NCBI GenBank assembly: GCA_030077755.1 | Contig: JAQJZZ010000017.1 | Coordinates: 1,922,001 to 1,986,000, forward strand | Direction: 5' to 3' | From: Filosporella fistucella | Taxonomy: Eukaryota; Ascomycota; Leotiomycetes; Helotiales | Length of the DNA stretch: 64,000 nucleotides | Part shown: piece after piece, positions 1-10,505 of the stretch | Layout of the letters: each line of letters begins with the position of its first letter | Position numbering within the stretch: the first letter of the stretch is position 1 | Translations under genes and position numbers: made by a program | The notes under the pieces: model-generated | The model's database searches: none | Told to the model about the DNA's origin: nothing | Seen by the model: the letters and a program-made list of their open reading frames with translations, nothing else

Positions 1-2
1 TC

Positions 3-797
3 TCCTCCATCGCGGACATGGCTACTCTGGGACGCTCAATTATTGCGTCCAGCCTCCTATCACCAGCCCAAACCCGTCGCTGGCTGAAACCAGCGACACT
101 AACATCAGACTTGAGAGAGACCATTGGCTATCCTTGGGGCATACGACGCATAACACTCAATGCAGATCATCCATATAGTATTAAAAGTGCGTATAACAAA
201 GCAGGGAGAATAGGATCCTACAGCGCACTCCTCGCCTTACTTCCAGAATACGGCGTTGGATTCGCCGTTATGGTAGCTGGCGATTTGAAATTAAGCAACT
301 GGGCATTGGCCGAAATTCTGGGAACAAATATCGTTCCGGCTTTAGAACAAGCAGCGAGGGAGGAAGCACAAATTCTGTTTGCGGGACGTTACTCCAGCGC
401 AAGCATCAATTCGTCTCTCACTCTCTCAACTGATCCAACAAAGCCCGGAATCGGTGTTGACTCCTGGATCAGCAATGGGACAGATATGATTGTGATTGCA
501 AATGAGCTGCAAACGAATGCAATAAGTACTTCGTATAGCATGCGATTGTATCCCACTGAGCTGCAAACAACAGCTGCAGATGGTAGTAAGCAAGTAGTAA
601 TGAAGGCTACATGGGAGGACCTAGCTGCCCAATTACAGGATGGCATGTTTGTAGCTGCTTGTGGAACTTGGATCGGACCAACCGCATTTGTGTATGGTGC
701 TATGGCCATGGACCAGTTCGTGTTTTCGATCGATGCGAGCGGAAAAGTTGTTAGTGTACAGCCTTTGGCATTGAGGGTCTCGTTGAAAAAAGGTTAA
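3..797 (+). CDS. Beta-lactamase-like serine hydrolase, C-terminal part (5' end outside window)
   Basis: The frame is open to the left edge, so the first Met at 18 is probably internal; the residues before it (SSIAD) continue the same protein. The visible 259+ residues resemble the C-terminal half of fungal proteins of the beta-lactamase/penicillin-binding-protein (LACTB/AmpC-like) family. The clearest landmark is NKAGRIGSYSALLALLPEYG near residues 60-80, at the place where family members carry the KTG-type box, followed by the strand GVGFAVMVAGD. The remainder matches the lipocalin-like tail region seen in fungal members. The SxxK active-site motif would lie upstream, so catalytic competence cannot be judged. 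Substrate is unknown; fungal members are not necessarily antibiotic-hydrolysing. The gene is convergent with its right neighbour. Confidence 0.75.
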   Translation, partial: SSIADMATLGRSIIASSLLSPAQTRRWLKPATLTSDLRETIGYPWGIRRITLNADHPYSIKSAYNKAGRIGSYSALLALLPEYGVGFAVMVAGDLKLSNWALAEILGTNIVPALEQAAREEAQILFAGRYSSASINSSLTLSTDPTKPGIGVDSWISNGTDMIVIANELQTNAISTSYSMRLYPTELQTTAADGSKQVVMKATWEDLAAQLQDGMFVAACGTWIGPTAFVYGAMAMDQFVFSIDASGKVVSVQPLALRVSLKKG

Positions 798-1435
798 CAG
801 AATTCAAAGAATGCCAATTCAGGAAGCCAATGAAGAATAGCAAGAGAAAGTCTCCATAGGTCATGTGCAATGTGTAGATGCTCCCATAAGGGCTGATCAG
901 AATCCTCAAAATCGAAGTCGAATGGTAAGGAATTCTAAGCGCGAAATGATTGCTAGCATCTGAGAGCGTATTAATTTGTCTTACAAAAAAATTAATCGAA
1001 AGACTAGACCAACCCCTGGAGTCAAGATCGGGACTCGTTTTAGGACCTGCAGCTAAGGCAGGCGAAATCAAGCTTCAATCGCTTGAATAGCGAACGAGGC
1101 TAAGAATTCTTTTGACGCACATCGCACTTTTAGCGACATAATAATCGCAAACAGAGCAAACACAAGCTGAGAAATTATGGTAGATTCAGGGCTGGTAAAG
1201 AGACAACAAATGATGCGTGAAAAGAAAAAGACCGTGGCACGTAAGCGAGGAGGCATAGAAAGAACCCGAAGCTCAAAGACTGAGAAAGACAAACGAATAT
1301 TGCTACCTTCAGTGATAAAAGGACGTCTGTTGAGCGATGTTGACTCGAGGTAGGAGAAAACACCCAAAGGGGCCAAAGGGAAGAATGGTTCGGTGTGGTA
1401 CATAGGATTCGCCACAAAGGCAATATCTCAAAAAC
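798..1435. other. Intergenic, convergent 3' ends
   Basis: This stretch lies between two converging genes. It has only short overlapping open frames on the minus strand, Phe/Leu/Ser-rich and without family features. I see no gene, repeat or RNA in it. Confidence 0.5.
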
Positions 1436-2944
1436 TCAATTAGCCCAATCCCAGTAGCCTCTCCTGCTCTGTATCTTCTCTGGGTTCAAACAAGACGGCT
1501 TCTCATGATCCTCGACTGCACCCCAAGGCCAAATAGCTACGAAGCATACTTCATTGTATTCACATTTTCCGCATTCGAGCCAAGCACTCCAGTCAAGATA
1601 CTCTATCAAGGCCTCAATTGCTGGGTTGACGTCCTCGATTGTGGGTTCGTGTTCTAGCAAGATAGAACGGACTTCAAAGAGAGTGCTACATATTTTGCGA
1701 GATACACTAGCAATAGATTCGAAGATAAGCTGATCGCAAAGTGTTTGTGGAATTGCAGATGCGAGGTAATGGTGCGTGCATTTTTCGATAGCGAGAGGGA
1801 TGCTAGGCGTTTTGTAGTCTACATACGCATTGACGAGAAACCCGATCTCAGAAAGTAGGGTTTTGTTGCTTAGTTGCCCAGTGGCCATAAATTGTAGACG
1901 GTCAGAATATCGAGTGACAATCATATCTGTGATTCCTTGCCAGTCGATCCCTGGCTTGCTTGCTTCTCTATCCTCGGAGAATAGTTCCAAAATGTTTGAC
2001 TTGAGCTGAACTAGATCTTCAGGACTGGATGATACAAATCTTGGTAGTGTGGGCCTATCTGGTCTTGGATTGCTTATATTCATGGGGTAGAAATATGCTG
2101 ATACCATGTGGGAGAAATCCACCTCCACCCGGTTATTTGTTATTCCTCCATAGCGTGCAGCTACCCCTCTCACATATTCAAATTGCCAGAGATCGTTGTA
2201 CCCCTCCGGTTTGTTATAATCGGGTCTTTGATACGCTGAAACAAGCTCCAGGCCATTTGTGAAGTTGCAAAGTATCAATTCGAATCCAGCTTCCATCCTG
2301 ATTATACCTTCAATCCCATGCTCTGCTCCTAAAGTACACATGTCTTGTGCTCGCTGAAAGTCGCCAAATGGTGCAGTTATTCGAGGCTCGGAGGAGGCAT
2401 TGAGAAGGACATAATCTTGTGAATCAAGTGTACCCAAAGATGATTTGGCAGCACTCATCCCATCGATATACAGAAGTCGAGTAAAATGACGAGTGGTCCG
2501 GTAGATATGCAAGAAGCCATGGCTATCAGGCTCATCCTCCACATGCGGAGGTGGTCCTTGACCTGGAGGATGATTTGGTCTGCCACCAGGTCCCCCTCCT
2601 GGTGGGCGACCCCGTCTAGAACGTGCAAAATTCTCTGCATGCTCAATTTCGAATGCCAACCATTCCATTCCTTTCACTGGCTCTTCTGTATGTGTGCCAT
2701 GGTACAACAGAGTGTTGTTCGGGATGCTTGCTGGAAAGAAGGACATGCCGTTATGATTGAGGGAAGAATCCCATTGTCGCATAGAACCGTGAAGCGCATT
2801 GAAGACATGATTCGCATTTAATCTTGCCTGCTCGAGGTTCGGCTTGTTATCGCTCGTGGTCGGCGCAGATAAAGGTATTTGAGGTGATGACGCCCAAGTT
2901 GGGAGGATTAAAAATGAGGCCGCCAGCTGTTTCAAAAACACCAT
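1436..2944 (-). CDS. Secreted protein of unknown function with YHGT motif
   Basis: Single exon, 502 aa from the Met at 2944. An upstream in-frame Met at 2980 would add 12 polar residues, but the 2944 start gives a clean signal peptide (MVFLKQLAASFLILPTWASS), so I prefer it. After the signal come LLYHGT (79-84), EWLAFE (94-99), a Gly/Pro/Arg low-complexity linker (about 111-135), LLYIDGMSAAKSSLGT (157-172) and a C-terminal region with several Cys (WLECGKCEYNEVCF). I recognise the style as a conserved ascomycete family without an assigned function. The LYHGT...EWLAFE pair recalls ADP-ribosyltransferase folds, where His of an HGT strand contacts NAD, but this is only inference and the rest of the fold cannot be shown by eye. 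Upstream 768 bp are free of genes. Confidence 0.75.
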   Translation of the reverse strand: MVFLKQLAASFLILPTWASSPQIPLSAPTTSDNKPNLEQARLNANHVFNALHGSMRQWDSSLNHNGMSFFPASIPNNTLLYHGTHTEEPVKGMEWLAFEIEHAENFARSRRGRPPGGGPGGRPNHPPGQGPPPHVEDEPDSHGFLHIYRTTRHFTRLLYIDGMSAAKSSLGTLDSQDYVLLNASSEPRITAPFGDFQRAQDMCTLGAEHGIEGIIRMEAGFELILCNFTNGLELVSAYQRPDYNKPEGYNDLWQFEYVRGVAARYGGITNNRVEVDFSHMVSAYFYPMNISNPRPDRPTLPRFVSSSPEDLVQLKSNILELFSEDREASKPGIDWQGITDMIVTRYSDRLQFMATGQLSNKTLLSEIGFLVNAYVDYKTPSIPLAIEKCTHHYLASAIPQTLCDQLIFESIASVSRKICSTLFEVRSILLEHEPTIEDVNPAIEALIEYLDWSAWLECGKCEYNEVCFVAIWPWGAVEDHEKPSCLNPEKIQSRRGYWDWAN

Positions 2945-3712
2945 TGTCGCGAGCTGATATTCGTGGGCACGGAGGAGCAATCCTCTTGGCCCACAAGGGC
3001 TCCCATATAGAGCTTCACATCATGCGGATACGGAGTTGGCTCTGTCTGCAAAGCTGACGACGCATTGAGCTCTTATCGTAGGAAGTTGGTATTTTCCAGC
3101 AAATCAGACAAGGCAAGACCCACTATCGGTCCCGATGCAAGATGATCAGATAAGATTAGATCAGCTGATGTCCCTTCCACCCAACCCGTAATACCTACCT
3201 TGTGCGACAGCAAAGTGGGAGAAAAACCGGCTATTATTTAGGAAAGGAAAAAAATTGGTTACTTGCTCATCTCTCTTATACCTCGCAGATTGTCTATTGA
3301 AATTAAACTTACTATCGTCTTATTATCCGCGCTGTAGCTAACGGATTCGCCATATTATAAACCTCACATAGGGGAGCTTGGTTTTGTCGTCCATATCATA
3401 CTGTGAAGGGGGGTATTTGGATTTGAATATATTTTTCTTACCCAGATATCTGATACTTCTTTGGCTGTTGTGGTAAACGAGGCCTCCAAGTTGCAAACCC
3501 CGGCTGCGGAATAAGATCGGATGTGAGGGCGCATGACTAGTTGTTGGATCTATCAATTGTTAGTTTTCTTTTGAATCATGGTGTTTCGAGTTTGAGAGAT
3601 AGAAAAGAGCTTGAGGTAAACTGTTGGGTTGATATTTTCATCTTATTTTGGTTCATTAGGGTGATGTGGAAAGATAGAAGTCTATTACTGAGACGAATTT
3701 ATGATAAATTTA
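2945..3712. other. Intergenic, upstream of secreted-protein gene
   Basis: Probable promoter region of the minus-strand secreted-protein gene and 3' flank of the next minus-strand gene. GATA-type hexamers (GATAAG/GATTAG) occur near 3140-3160. No supported gene or repeat. Confidence 0.4.
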
Positions 3713-4663
3713 TCAGAGCTTTGACGGCTTCCATTTTGGCTCCCTCTTCTCTCTAAAAGCGCTCAAACCTTCTCTTAGATTATCTCCATATATCAGTTTT
3801 TCCGCATATTTCTTCGATATCGCTCGCGTATTCTCCTCCACACTCCCGCCCTCCCAAGCCTCCCTTATACCGGCTCTACTCACAATCACACTATCTGGGC
3901 TCATACCAGCTATAGTACTAGCCATTGCCACTGCCTCCTTCATCAGCAAACTTCCATCCACAACCTTCTGTACCAATCCCCATTCTCTTGCTTCTTCGGC
4001 CGTCAGAACATGTGCCGTCAGCGCCATGAGCATGGCTCTTTGCAATCCCAATACCCGACACATGCGAGGGAAACCACCTTCCAGTGCAGCTGTGCCCCGT
4101 AAAACATCTGGAAGACGGAAATCAGCTGTTTGAGAGGCAATAACGATATCACTATTGAGCGCTATCTCGAAGCCTCCGCCATGCGCGTGACCGTTGACGG
4201 CTGCGAGAATTGGCTTCTTGCCCGTACGTCTAGTGAGGCCAGCGAAGCCGCCCGGTGGATAGTAAGACTCCCAGCTACTAATATCGCCGCTGCTAGATGA
4301 AATTTCTCGTTCTGACTCGATATGTCAACAACAATTTCAGACATTCATAGTGTGATTGCTCATACCTTTCAAGTCCATCCCAGCTGAAAACGCTTTCGTC
4401 CCCGCACCTGTTATGATACCGACTCGACTTGGAAAGTTTTCAGTAAGATTTCCTCGATGGAGGAATGATACTTACAGCTCATCCTCTTCATCAAACCATG
4501 TCCATAATCGATCCATTTCGAAACATCCTTCAACTGGGAGCGAGTTCATCTGCCGAGCTCGATTTATGGTCACGAGGAGCACGTGAGGAGCTGGAAATTC
4601 GATGAGGACATGTTTGCATTTCGGTGGAGATAGTTCCATAGAGGAAGCCATGATTGACTTCAA
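3713..4663 (-). CDS. Enoyl-CoA hydratase/isomerase family protein, peroxisomal (PTS1 SKL)
   Basis: Three exons fit: 4476-4663, 4366-4427 and 3713-4311, with introns of 48 and 54 bp (GTAAGT and GTATGA donors). The product is 282 aa, or 278 aa if Met5 is used. Crotonase hallmarks are IITGAGTKAFSAGMDL (oxyanion-hole strand) and AAVNGHAHGGGFEIALNSD, where the Glu matches the first catalytic Glu of classical hydratases. At the second catalytic position the sequence reads FRLPDVLRG, so Asp stands where hydratases have Glu; this may mean an isomerase, dehalogenase or hydrolase type of reaction. The C-terminus KWKPSKL is a canonical peroxisomal targeting signal. The gene is the divergent neighbour and paralogue of the gene at 5141-6099. 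Likely role: fatty-acid or CoA-ester metabolism in peroxisomes. Confidence 0.9.
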
Positions 4664-5140
4664 AGTGAGAGTTGCGCAAAAAGATTGACGACTAGAGGGC
4701 TATCTCAAAGGACAGGGTTGGGCTGACAGCTGAATCAGCGCTTGCTGCTCGCCAACATGTCTCAATAAGGTAAGTGCTCCTCCCACTGGTGAAAAGAGTG
4801 TTGACTTTCGCAAGAAAAGAGGAGCAAAGATATTTTTTCTGAAACTCTACTACTCAGTATCGAACTCATTCTAGCGATACACAGAGAAATAGCCTCGTGA
4901 TATTTCAGCCACATGAATTGAGGTTATAATTGAAGTTTGGATAAGAGTCTAAGACGGTCTAGCCTCGGCCTGATGCATGTGGGGTTCGGCAACACCGCGA
5001 CCCCTAAATGTACCCCAGACGTATCAGCATCCCCACATTACGAACCTCTTTCATCTTTTTCATATCACAACTGTTGTAAACACGGCATCGAGTGAGGGCA
5101 CATTACACATCGAGTGAAGATATCAAAAAATCCTGACATT
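4664..5140. promoter_or_regulatory. Shared 477-bp region between divergent enoyl-CoA hydratase genes
   Basis: The only space between two head-to-head paralogous genes, so it must hold both promoters. No defined operator was identified. Joint regulation, for instance by fatty acids, is inference from the arrangement alone. Confidence 0.5.
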
Positions 5141-6099
5141 ATGTCGAGTTTCCAGAACCCCCCACCAAATCACCCCACATTCCTCCTCTCAGTCCCATCA
5201 CCATCAATTCTCCTCCTTACTATCAATCGCCCCAAACAAATGAACTCCATACATGCAGCCGGCCACGTATGTTTCCATCTTCAAATTTCTCAAACATAAA
5301 ACTCACTTATTCGCCTCATAGTGGGAAGCAGATGCCCTCCTCAATTGGTTCGACTCGGAGCCCTCTTTGAATGTAGCAATCATCACTGGTGCTGGATCCA
5401 AGGCCTTCTGTGCAGGCCAGGATCTAATCGAGCAAGCCAAATTCAAAGCTTCACCGCCACCAGCAGCCATGAGACGGCATCCCGCATCAGGATTCTGTGG
5501 TATCAGTCGAAGAACAGGGAAGAAACCTGTTATTGCAGCCGTGAATGGATTTGCTCTCGGTGGAGGATTTGAGATTTGTCTAAATTGGTACGTGATCTTC
5601 TTGACCCCTATAAGTTAGTTAGAGTGATGCCGTGAGTATTTAATTAACTTCATGAAGTGATATGGTCGTAGCCTCTCCACAAGCCTCTTTCGGTCTCCCA
5701 GAAGCAACTGTCGGTCTCTATGCTGCGGCCGGTGGTCTCCCTCGCATTGTACGCACAGCTGGTCTGCAAATCGCTTCTGAAGTTGCTCTCACAGGTCGAC
5801 GTTTAACAGCTCAAGAAGCACTTTCCTACAGCCTTATCAACAAAATCTCTTCCTCTCATGAAAGTGTTGTGGATGAAGCTATTGCGCTCGGTAAGAAAAT
5901 TGCTGGCTTGTCACCTGATGCAGTCATTGTTACCAGAGCGGGATTGAGAGAGGCGTGGGAAACGGCTAGTGTGGAGAGAGCGACTCAGGTTACGTCTAAG
6001 AGATTTGATAAGAAATTGTTTGAGGGGGAGAATATGATGATTGGGCTGGAGGCTTTTGGGGCGAAGAAGAAACCGAATTGGGTGCCTAGCAAGATTTGA
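5141..6099 (+). CDS. Enoyl-CoA hydratase/isomerase family protein (C-terminus SKI)
   Basis: Three exons: 5141-5266, 5322-5587 and 5658-6099; introns 55 and 70 bp; 277 aa. The start is the Met of MSSFQNPPP, preceded by a stop-free but poor leader. Crotonase motifs: AIITGAGSKAFCAGQDL, then AAVNGFALGGGFEICLNCD (first catalytic Glu present) and FGLPEATVGLYAAAGGLPR (second catalytic Glu present). So this paralogue keeps both acidic residues, unlike its divergent partner. The C-terminus VPSKI is a near-PTS1 variant; targeting to peroxisomes is plausible but weaker than with SKL. Both genes end in the same block (TRAG(L)REAWE...), showing common origin by inverted duplication. Confidence 0.92.
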
Positions 6100-6938
6100 T
6101 ACTGAATCAGATCACCTTTTCACTTCATCACAGATAAAAAAAGAATCAAGTAATATGATTTGCTTCGTCAAAGTTGTATTTTATCATCCGTCTATCAACA
6201 TCAGAGCCGTCGTTTCACTCAGCGACCTCTTTGGTACTTCACATAGAGCTCTGTCTCACTCTCGCTTACCGTCTACCGGCCTTTCAGTTCACCTTCAACC
6301 ATATCTATCCTCATACGCAAGCTGCAACTTTTCCCTTTCCCCCCCTCTCCGCGTGGCAAGATGAGCGTCTCAAATAGATTTGTGGGAGGTCTCCAAACCC
6401 CATCTACAAGTTTTCCTTTTGGCCATTCGTACCAGTAATAGAGTTGCTGCGAGAAACATTAGTCTATAACCTCTCATTGTCCCTGCTGCTTCGACAATCG
6501 CTTTGATGCAAAGAGTTTGCCTCACTTACTTTACAATAGTCGCTTCTGTCACCCGAGCTCTCCGCCAGATTCTTACATGGTGTTTTAATGCTTGAGGGGT
6601 GGGCGGTGTAGGTTACAACGCAGCATTTTTGCTGTACTGACTGACTTGTAGGTGAAATTTTGGATCGGAGGGAAGTAGATGAATCTGGATACTTTGTAGT
6701 CTTCTGTATCTCATGCACCGTGGCTTCTCAATCATGATATGATAACTTGCAGGACAAAGAAAAGAAGAATTCAGATCCGGTTTAATATACTGCTGAAAAG
6801 AACAACAGACAGTGATCTGAGTGTGGATAGACTTGATAAGCGTGAACGGTTCTCAACTCAACGAGTCACGCTATGCAGATGCCTCCTGAATACTCAGCTA
6901 TCCATACGGTCACATGAGCCGACTATTCATCTCTACCC
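6100..6938. other. Intergenic, no supported gene
   Basis: Holds a pyrimidine-rich run around 6328-6352 and only short, featureless open frames on both strands. Nothing else recognised. Confidence 0.4.
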
Positions 6939-7461
6939 TCAATACCCGCCAACCCATGTCAATCCATCGACCTGTCGTACTCTCCAATCCCACACATACA
7001 CTTCCATCGGTACCTCACGACAACGCCAAACGCCCCATTCATCAATGAATCCAAGATGCGGAACATTGTGGTAATACTTGGTCTGTCATTATCTTTACTT
7101 AGTTTTCATTCCGGTGGTGGACATAAAGAACTAAGAGTCTTACCTTGCAGCTATCACATGCATCTCCGTAGATTTGGACTCGGTTTGGGCATTTGTATTT
7201 AATTCCTGGTGGCCCAAAGCTGAGAACTTTGACAACGGCGCAGGGAGATTGTTCTGTGGTGACTGCGCCTGCTTGAGATTTTGCTCGTGCGTTCGCTTTT
7301 GTACCTTCCTTTGTCTCCGATTTTGTGGCTACCTGCTTGACTGCCGGCGTATCTTCTTCTGTATTCGCTTTTACATCCACATCTGTCTCCGTCTTTGTTT
7401 CCACTTCTGTCTCAGCTTGCGTCTCTGCATGTGTCATTGTTGCTGTGGATCTTGTTGGCAC
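6939..7461 (-). CDS. Small hypothetical protein, acidic Thr/Glu-rich N-terminus, Cys motif
   Basis: Proposed exons 7144-7461 and 6939-7076, joined over a 67-bp intron (GTAAGA donor, AAG acceptor, TGAC-type branch site), giving about 151 aa. The N-terminus (residues 10-60) is a Glu/Thr/Lys repeat-like run (AETQAETEVETKTETDV). It is followed by CAVVKVLSFGPPGIKYKCP and YGDACDSCK, a CxxC-containing segment that looks like conserved coding sequence. The second exon is Trp/Tyr-rich (YYHNVPHLGF...). Without splicing the frame ends after RNEN. I do not recognise a family. The compositional bias of the first half means the frame could be fortuitous, but the Cys segment argues for a real gene. Confidence 0.4.
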
Positions 7462-8090
7462 TCGGATGGTTTGGTTTTGCTTTGGAAAGCCAATGGAGAG
7501 TGAACTGAGCTTGAGGATTGCGTTGACAATTTTCCAGAGCTGGGATAGTCAGTAGAAAATTGAACTTATTTTCCGTAGGCACAAGCCGTTGGCGGCTTGT
7601 ATGTGCGAATGTCATCATTTTGCAAGAGTTTCGTTGGATGGAAGTGAACATCAAGGCTCCTGATAAGAGCCCGTAAATAGAGTGTGCAAATTTCAGCTCT
7701 TTTTGTAATACATGAATATCACTTGAAGGAAAGTTAGTAATATCATGCAGCTTCTTGTCTAAATTTCCAGAGTCCCAGTTACTTTTCCAATCCTACTCCT
7801 TCTAAAATTCGCTTATCTCTCCAAAAGCTAGATTAAATCACCAAACACCCCCAGCCCCTCTATATTTCTATTAATTTCTCTTGATAAGATCTACGTACAT
7901 TTTACCGCTGTCACTTCTCCACACTCCCTTGGGATCAACATATGCTTCTGGAAATGATTGATGACGATAACCTTTCTGTTCTTGGTTCCATTAAGTGTTT
8001 TCTTCCATTAATGTGGAAATCCAGGGAGCTTACAATGCACTGCTCACACGCATCGCCTGATCTCTTGACCCGTTCTGTGTAAGGGAAAAC
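7462..8090. other. Intergenic, left flank of MITE
   Basis: Possible promoter of the small minus-strand gene. No supported ORF. The right end abuts a TA that begins the MITE. Confidence 0.4.
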
Positions 8091-8549
8091 TACAGTACTA
8101 GACAATAAGTAAGGGCCCAAGCGCCATTTCTCACCAAAACTAACCAAGTTCACTTAAAAAGATTTTACCCTGGTAAGGTTTCAAAATCTTCCTGAACACT
8201 GCATAAATATGATATTGAACATCTAATTCACCTTTATAGTCTTAAAATTTAATGAAATGTTATATTAATCTTCTCGTCGTGGCTTTGCTCGAGATACCGT
8301 TGGGAAGGACCAGTTTTCTGCCCAACTTTAAACGAAAATTGTAGTTGGCCGATTGGATCGCGGACATAGAGTTTAATCTTAATATATCACTCTTTTTAAT
8401 AAATTAACCTGCTTCGCCTGCTACTGGTTATTCTAGTCGTTAATTTTATACCTGCACTTATTTTGTGGCTAATTTATTTTACCTCCTCGCGCAGGTTGAA
8501 TTTTGGTGAGAAACGGCGCTTGGGCCTTTATTTATTGTCCCTCACTGTA
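8091..8549. mobile_element. MITE with about 50-bp terminal inverted repeats and TA target duplication
   Basis: The left end reads TA then CAGTACTAGACAATAAGTAA, GGGCCCAAGCGCC and TTTCTCACCAAAA. The reverse complement of the right end (8498-8549) reads TA, CAGTGAGGGACAATAAATAA, AGGCCCAAGCGCC and TTTCTCACCAAAA. The two arms therefore match over about 48-50 bp with a handful of substitutions. Both ends are flanked by TA, and the repeats begin CAGT, as in Tc1/mariner-pogo elements. The 360-bp interior is AT-rich and has no transposase frame, so this is a non-autonomous miniature element of 459 bp. The autonomous partner is not in the window. Confidence 0.85.
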
Positions 8550-9412
8550 AGACGGTATTTGAGGGGAACATCTGTTTGATGACTTTACACAGGTATTCAC
8601 GTCGTGGTGTATTTGTGCTCGCATTAGGTTGCGACATTTTGCTTTTTAGATATTAGTTCTCGACTTTGTAGCTTTGTGTATGTGGATGTACTTCGTGAAA
8701 GTGGATTTCGTTGGGCAAGTTGTCGTTGGGAAAAGACTTGGTTTAAGTACATCGATGTTGCTATCTTTGCCCGATTTAGAGTATCTTCATGAATAATTTT
8801 TGCAATGCCACCAAGTGTGGACGGTGACGTGAATTACAATGGAATATTCTTGACAATTTCTTGATAATAATGTACAATTATGATATTGCAATGCTTTTAA
8901 TTATAGTATTCGCCATTTTCCATTTCCAAAATCAATTTATATCGACTTTCCCCAACAGTCTAACAGACTTATTCATACATAGTTAAGGCAGAACCGCGCA
9001 AGGAAATAACATGTATGTCCTGGATACACCTACTAGTTTAGTATTCGAAATATGTAATATTTTCTTTTGACAACGAAGCCAACCATTTGTCGGAATTTGA
9101 TTCAATTACAAAATTGTGGTTAGAGTATAAACCCTCCCTGCATCCCAATACAAGGTGATCTTCCACACCTAGTACACAATTGGAACCTTCATAGGTAGGT
9201 ATGAAGTCATTAGGCACGTGACTTGCCACTTCGGGCATACCTAGGTCGGGATGAGGGCAGAAACGCGCGTTGCTGTCCAGCAAACAAAACAATCGATATT
9301 CTCGGCTTTCATGAAGCTTTGTACACAATATTCCGGCATTCTAAATTGGATAAAATTCTACCACTCCTACGAAAGTAACGGACTTTCAACCACCAACTGC
9401 GCAACTAACATC
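8550..9412. other. Intergenic, AT-rich right flank of MITE
   Basis: AT-rich, especially 8830-8990. Contains short open frames only. CTAGGT/TAGGTAGGT words occur near 9190 and 9240. No gene supported. Confidence 0.4.
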
Positions 9413-10047
9413 ATGGAGCGAGAGGCTTAGACTCCGGTTGGAAGCTGTGCAAGCTGTCACATATCCCAGACCAATCTTTCCGTTACCCCCAAAACGCTGC
9501 GCCAAATGCCAAACAGCTCACTACTGCTCTCGCGATTGCCAGAAAGTAGATTGGAAGATCCATAAGAAAATATGCGTATTGCAATCTACCTCTACAGAAA
9601 CACCCAATCCATCCCGAGACACACCTCCTGGTGGTCGTCACAATCCCGGATTCCAAGGCGCCAATGCATTGTTTGATCTCGATAATTACCTGCAAAAGCT
9701 CCCCGAGAAGATGCTCTCGTCGAGCTCATTGACTGCTTCCGTATGCGAGTCGAAGATGAATATTTTTTTTTACTGGCATTACCATGTCCATCTACAATGA
9801 AGAGGATCCCCGCATCGAGTTCAAACGGTTCTTGGATTTGGCGGAAAAGAGACCAGGACTATTGCCGGCATGATGGAGTGCGGGCAAAAGAAAGGGGTGT
9901 ATGAGACTAGCTACTGGAGGACACAATTGGGCAGACATCAATTGCGCAGTGGAGAAGTCGGATATCCAGGAACATTATGGTGACGGAATGATGCCTTCAA
10001 AACTCAGAGTTCTTGGAGAAAAAATCTATGGAAAGGGATTCATGTAA
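9413..10047 (+). pseudogene. Decayed MYND-type zinc-finger gene
   Basis: Fragments of one protein can be read across all three frames. It begins MEREA and stops at TAG (9428-9430); the next stretch gives SCASCHISQ. After a frame change in an A-run near 9491, the frame reads [17 protein letters not shown] then WKIHKKIC, a complete MYND zinc-binding pattern. A further shift near 9720 gives [14 protein letters not shown]. In the poly-T at 9761 the frame changes again to [24 protein letters not shown]-stop(TGA, where the family has Trp), and DINCAVEKSDIQEHYGDGMM, ending GEKIYGKGFM. Order and content match a fungal MYND-domain family. Two stops and about three frame breaks make it a pseudogene. 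An unsplit modern gene is excluded. Confidence 0.85.
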
Positions 10048-10505
10048 GCATCGAACCTGATCTCACGAATAGAAATGCTTGAACACTTGGAACAAGATCC
10101 TTGAGCCCTGAGCCTTTCGCTATCAGATTCTCGGTTGGGGAAAGGGGAGGCTGGGGCGGCGGTTTTCTGAAGTGCTGATTAGGGGCTTAAGCGACGCATG
10201 AGTTGAAGTTCCACACCGCCATCCGTCTTTCATACCAACATGAATTTGATGGCTTGTCCCAGTGGCTTTTCACTCACTCGATTCCTGTTGGTGCGGCGCT
10301 GAAAATGAGACATATCTTCCCTCATTGGAGACAATGGTCGAGTCCTGATGTTAATCACCACAAGTCATCGCCAAGGTGCTCTACGCCCGCTATTCCTTTT
10401 TCTCCAACAATACGTGGCAAGTGTCATGGAGTTCATAAAGTATGTATAAAAGTGGTTCCTGGCTCTGGTAGTCATGTTCCAGGGTAAGCGCTGGTACCTG
10501 CAGAT
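10048..10505. other. Intergenic between MYND relic and LysM gene
   Basis: Probable promoter of the LysM gene. Short open frames only, no motif recognised. A GTAAGC...CAG pair at 10483-10503 could be an intron in the LysM 5' leader. Confidence 0.35.

Noticed and set aside
1068..1415. 115-codon minus-strand frame in the convergent gap
   Set aside because: Phe/Leu/Ser-rich composition without domain features, lying wholly between two 3' ends.
9038..9328. 96-codon minus-strand frame
   Set aside because: Unrecognisable, in AT-rich flank of a MITE and beside a pseudogene; no supporting structure.
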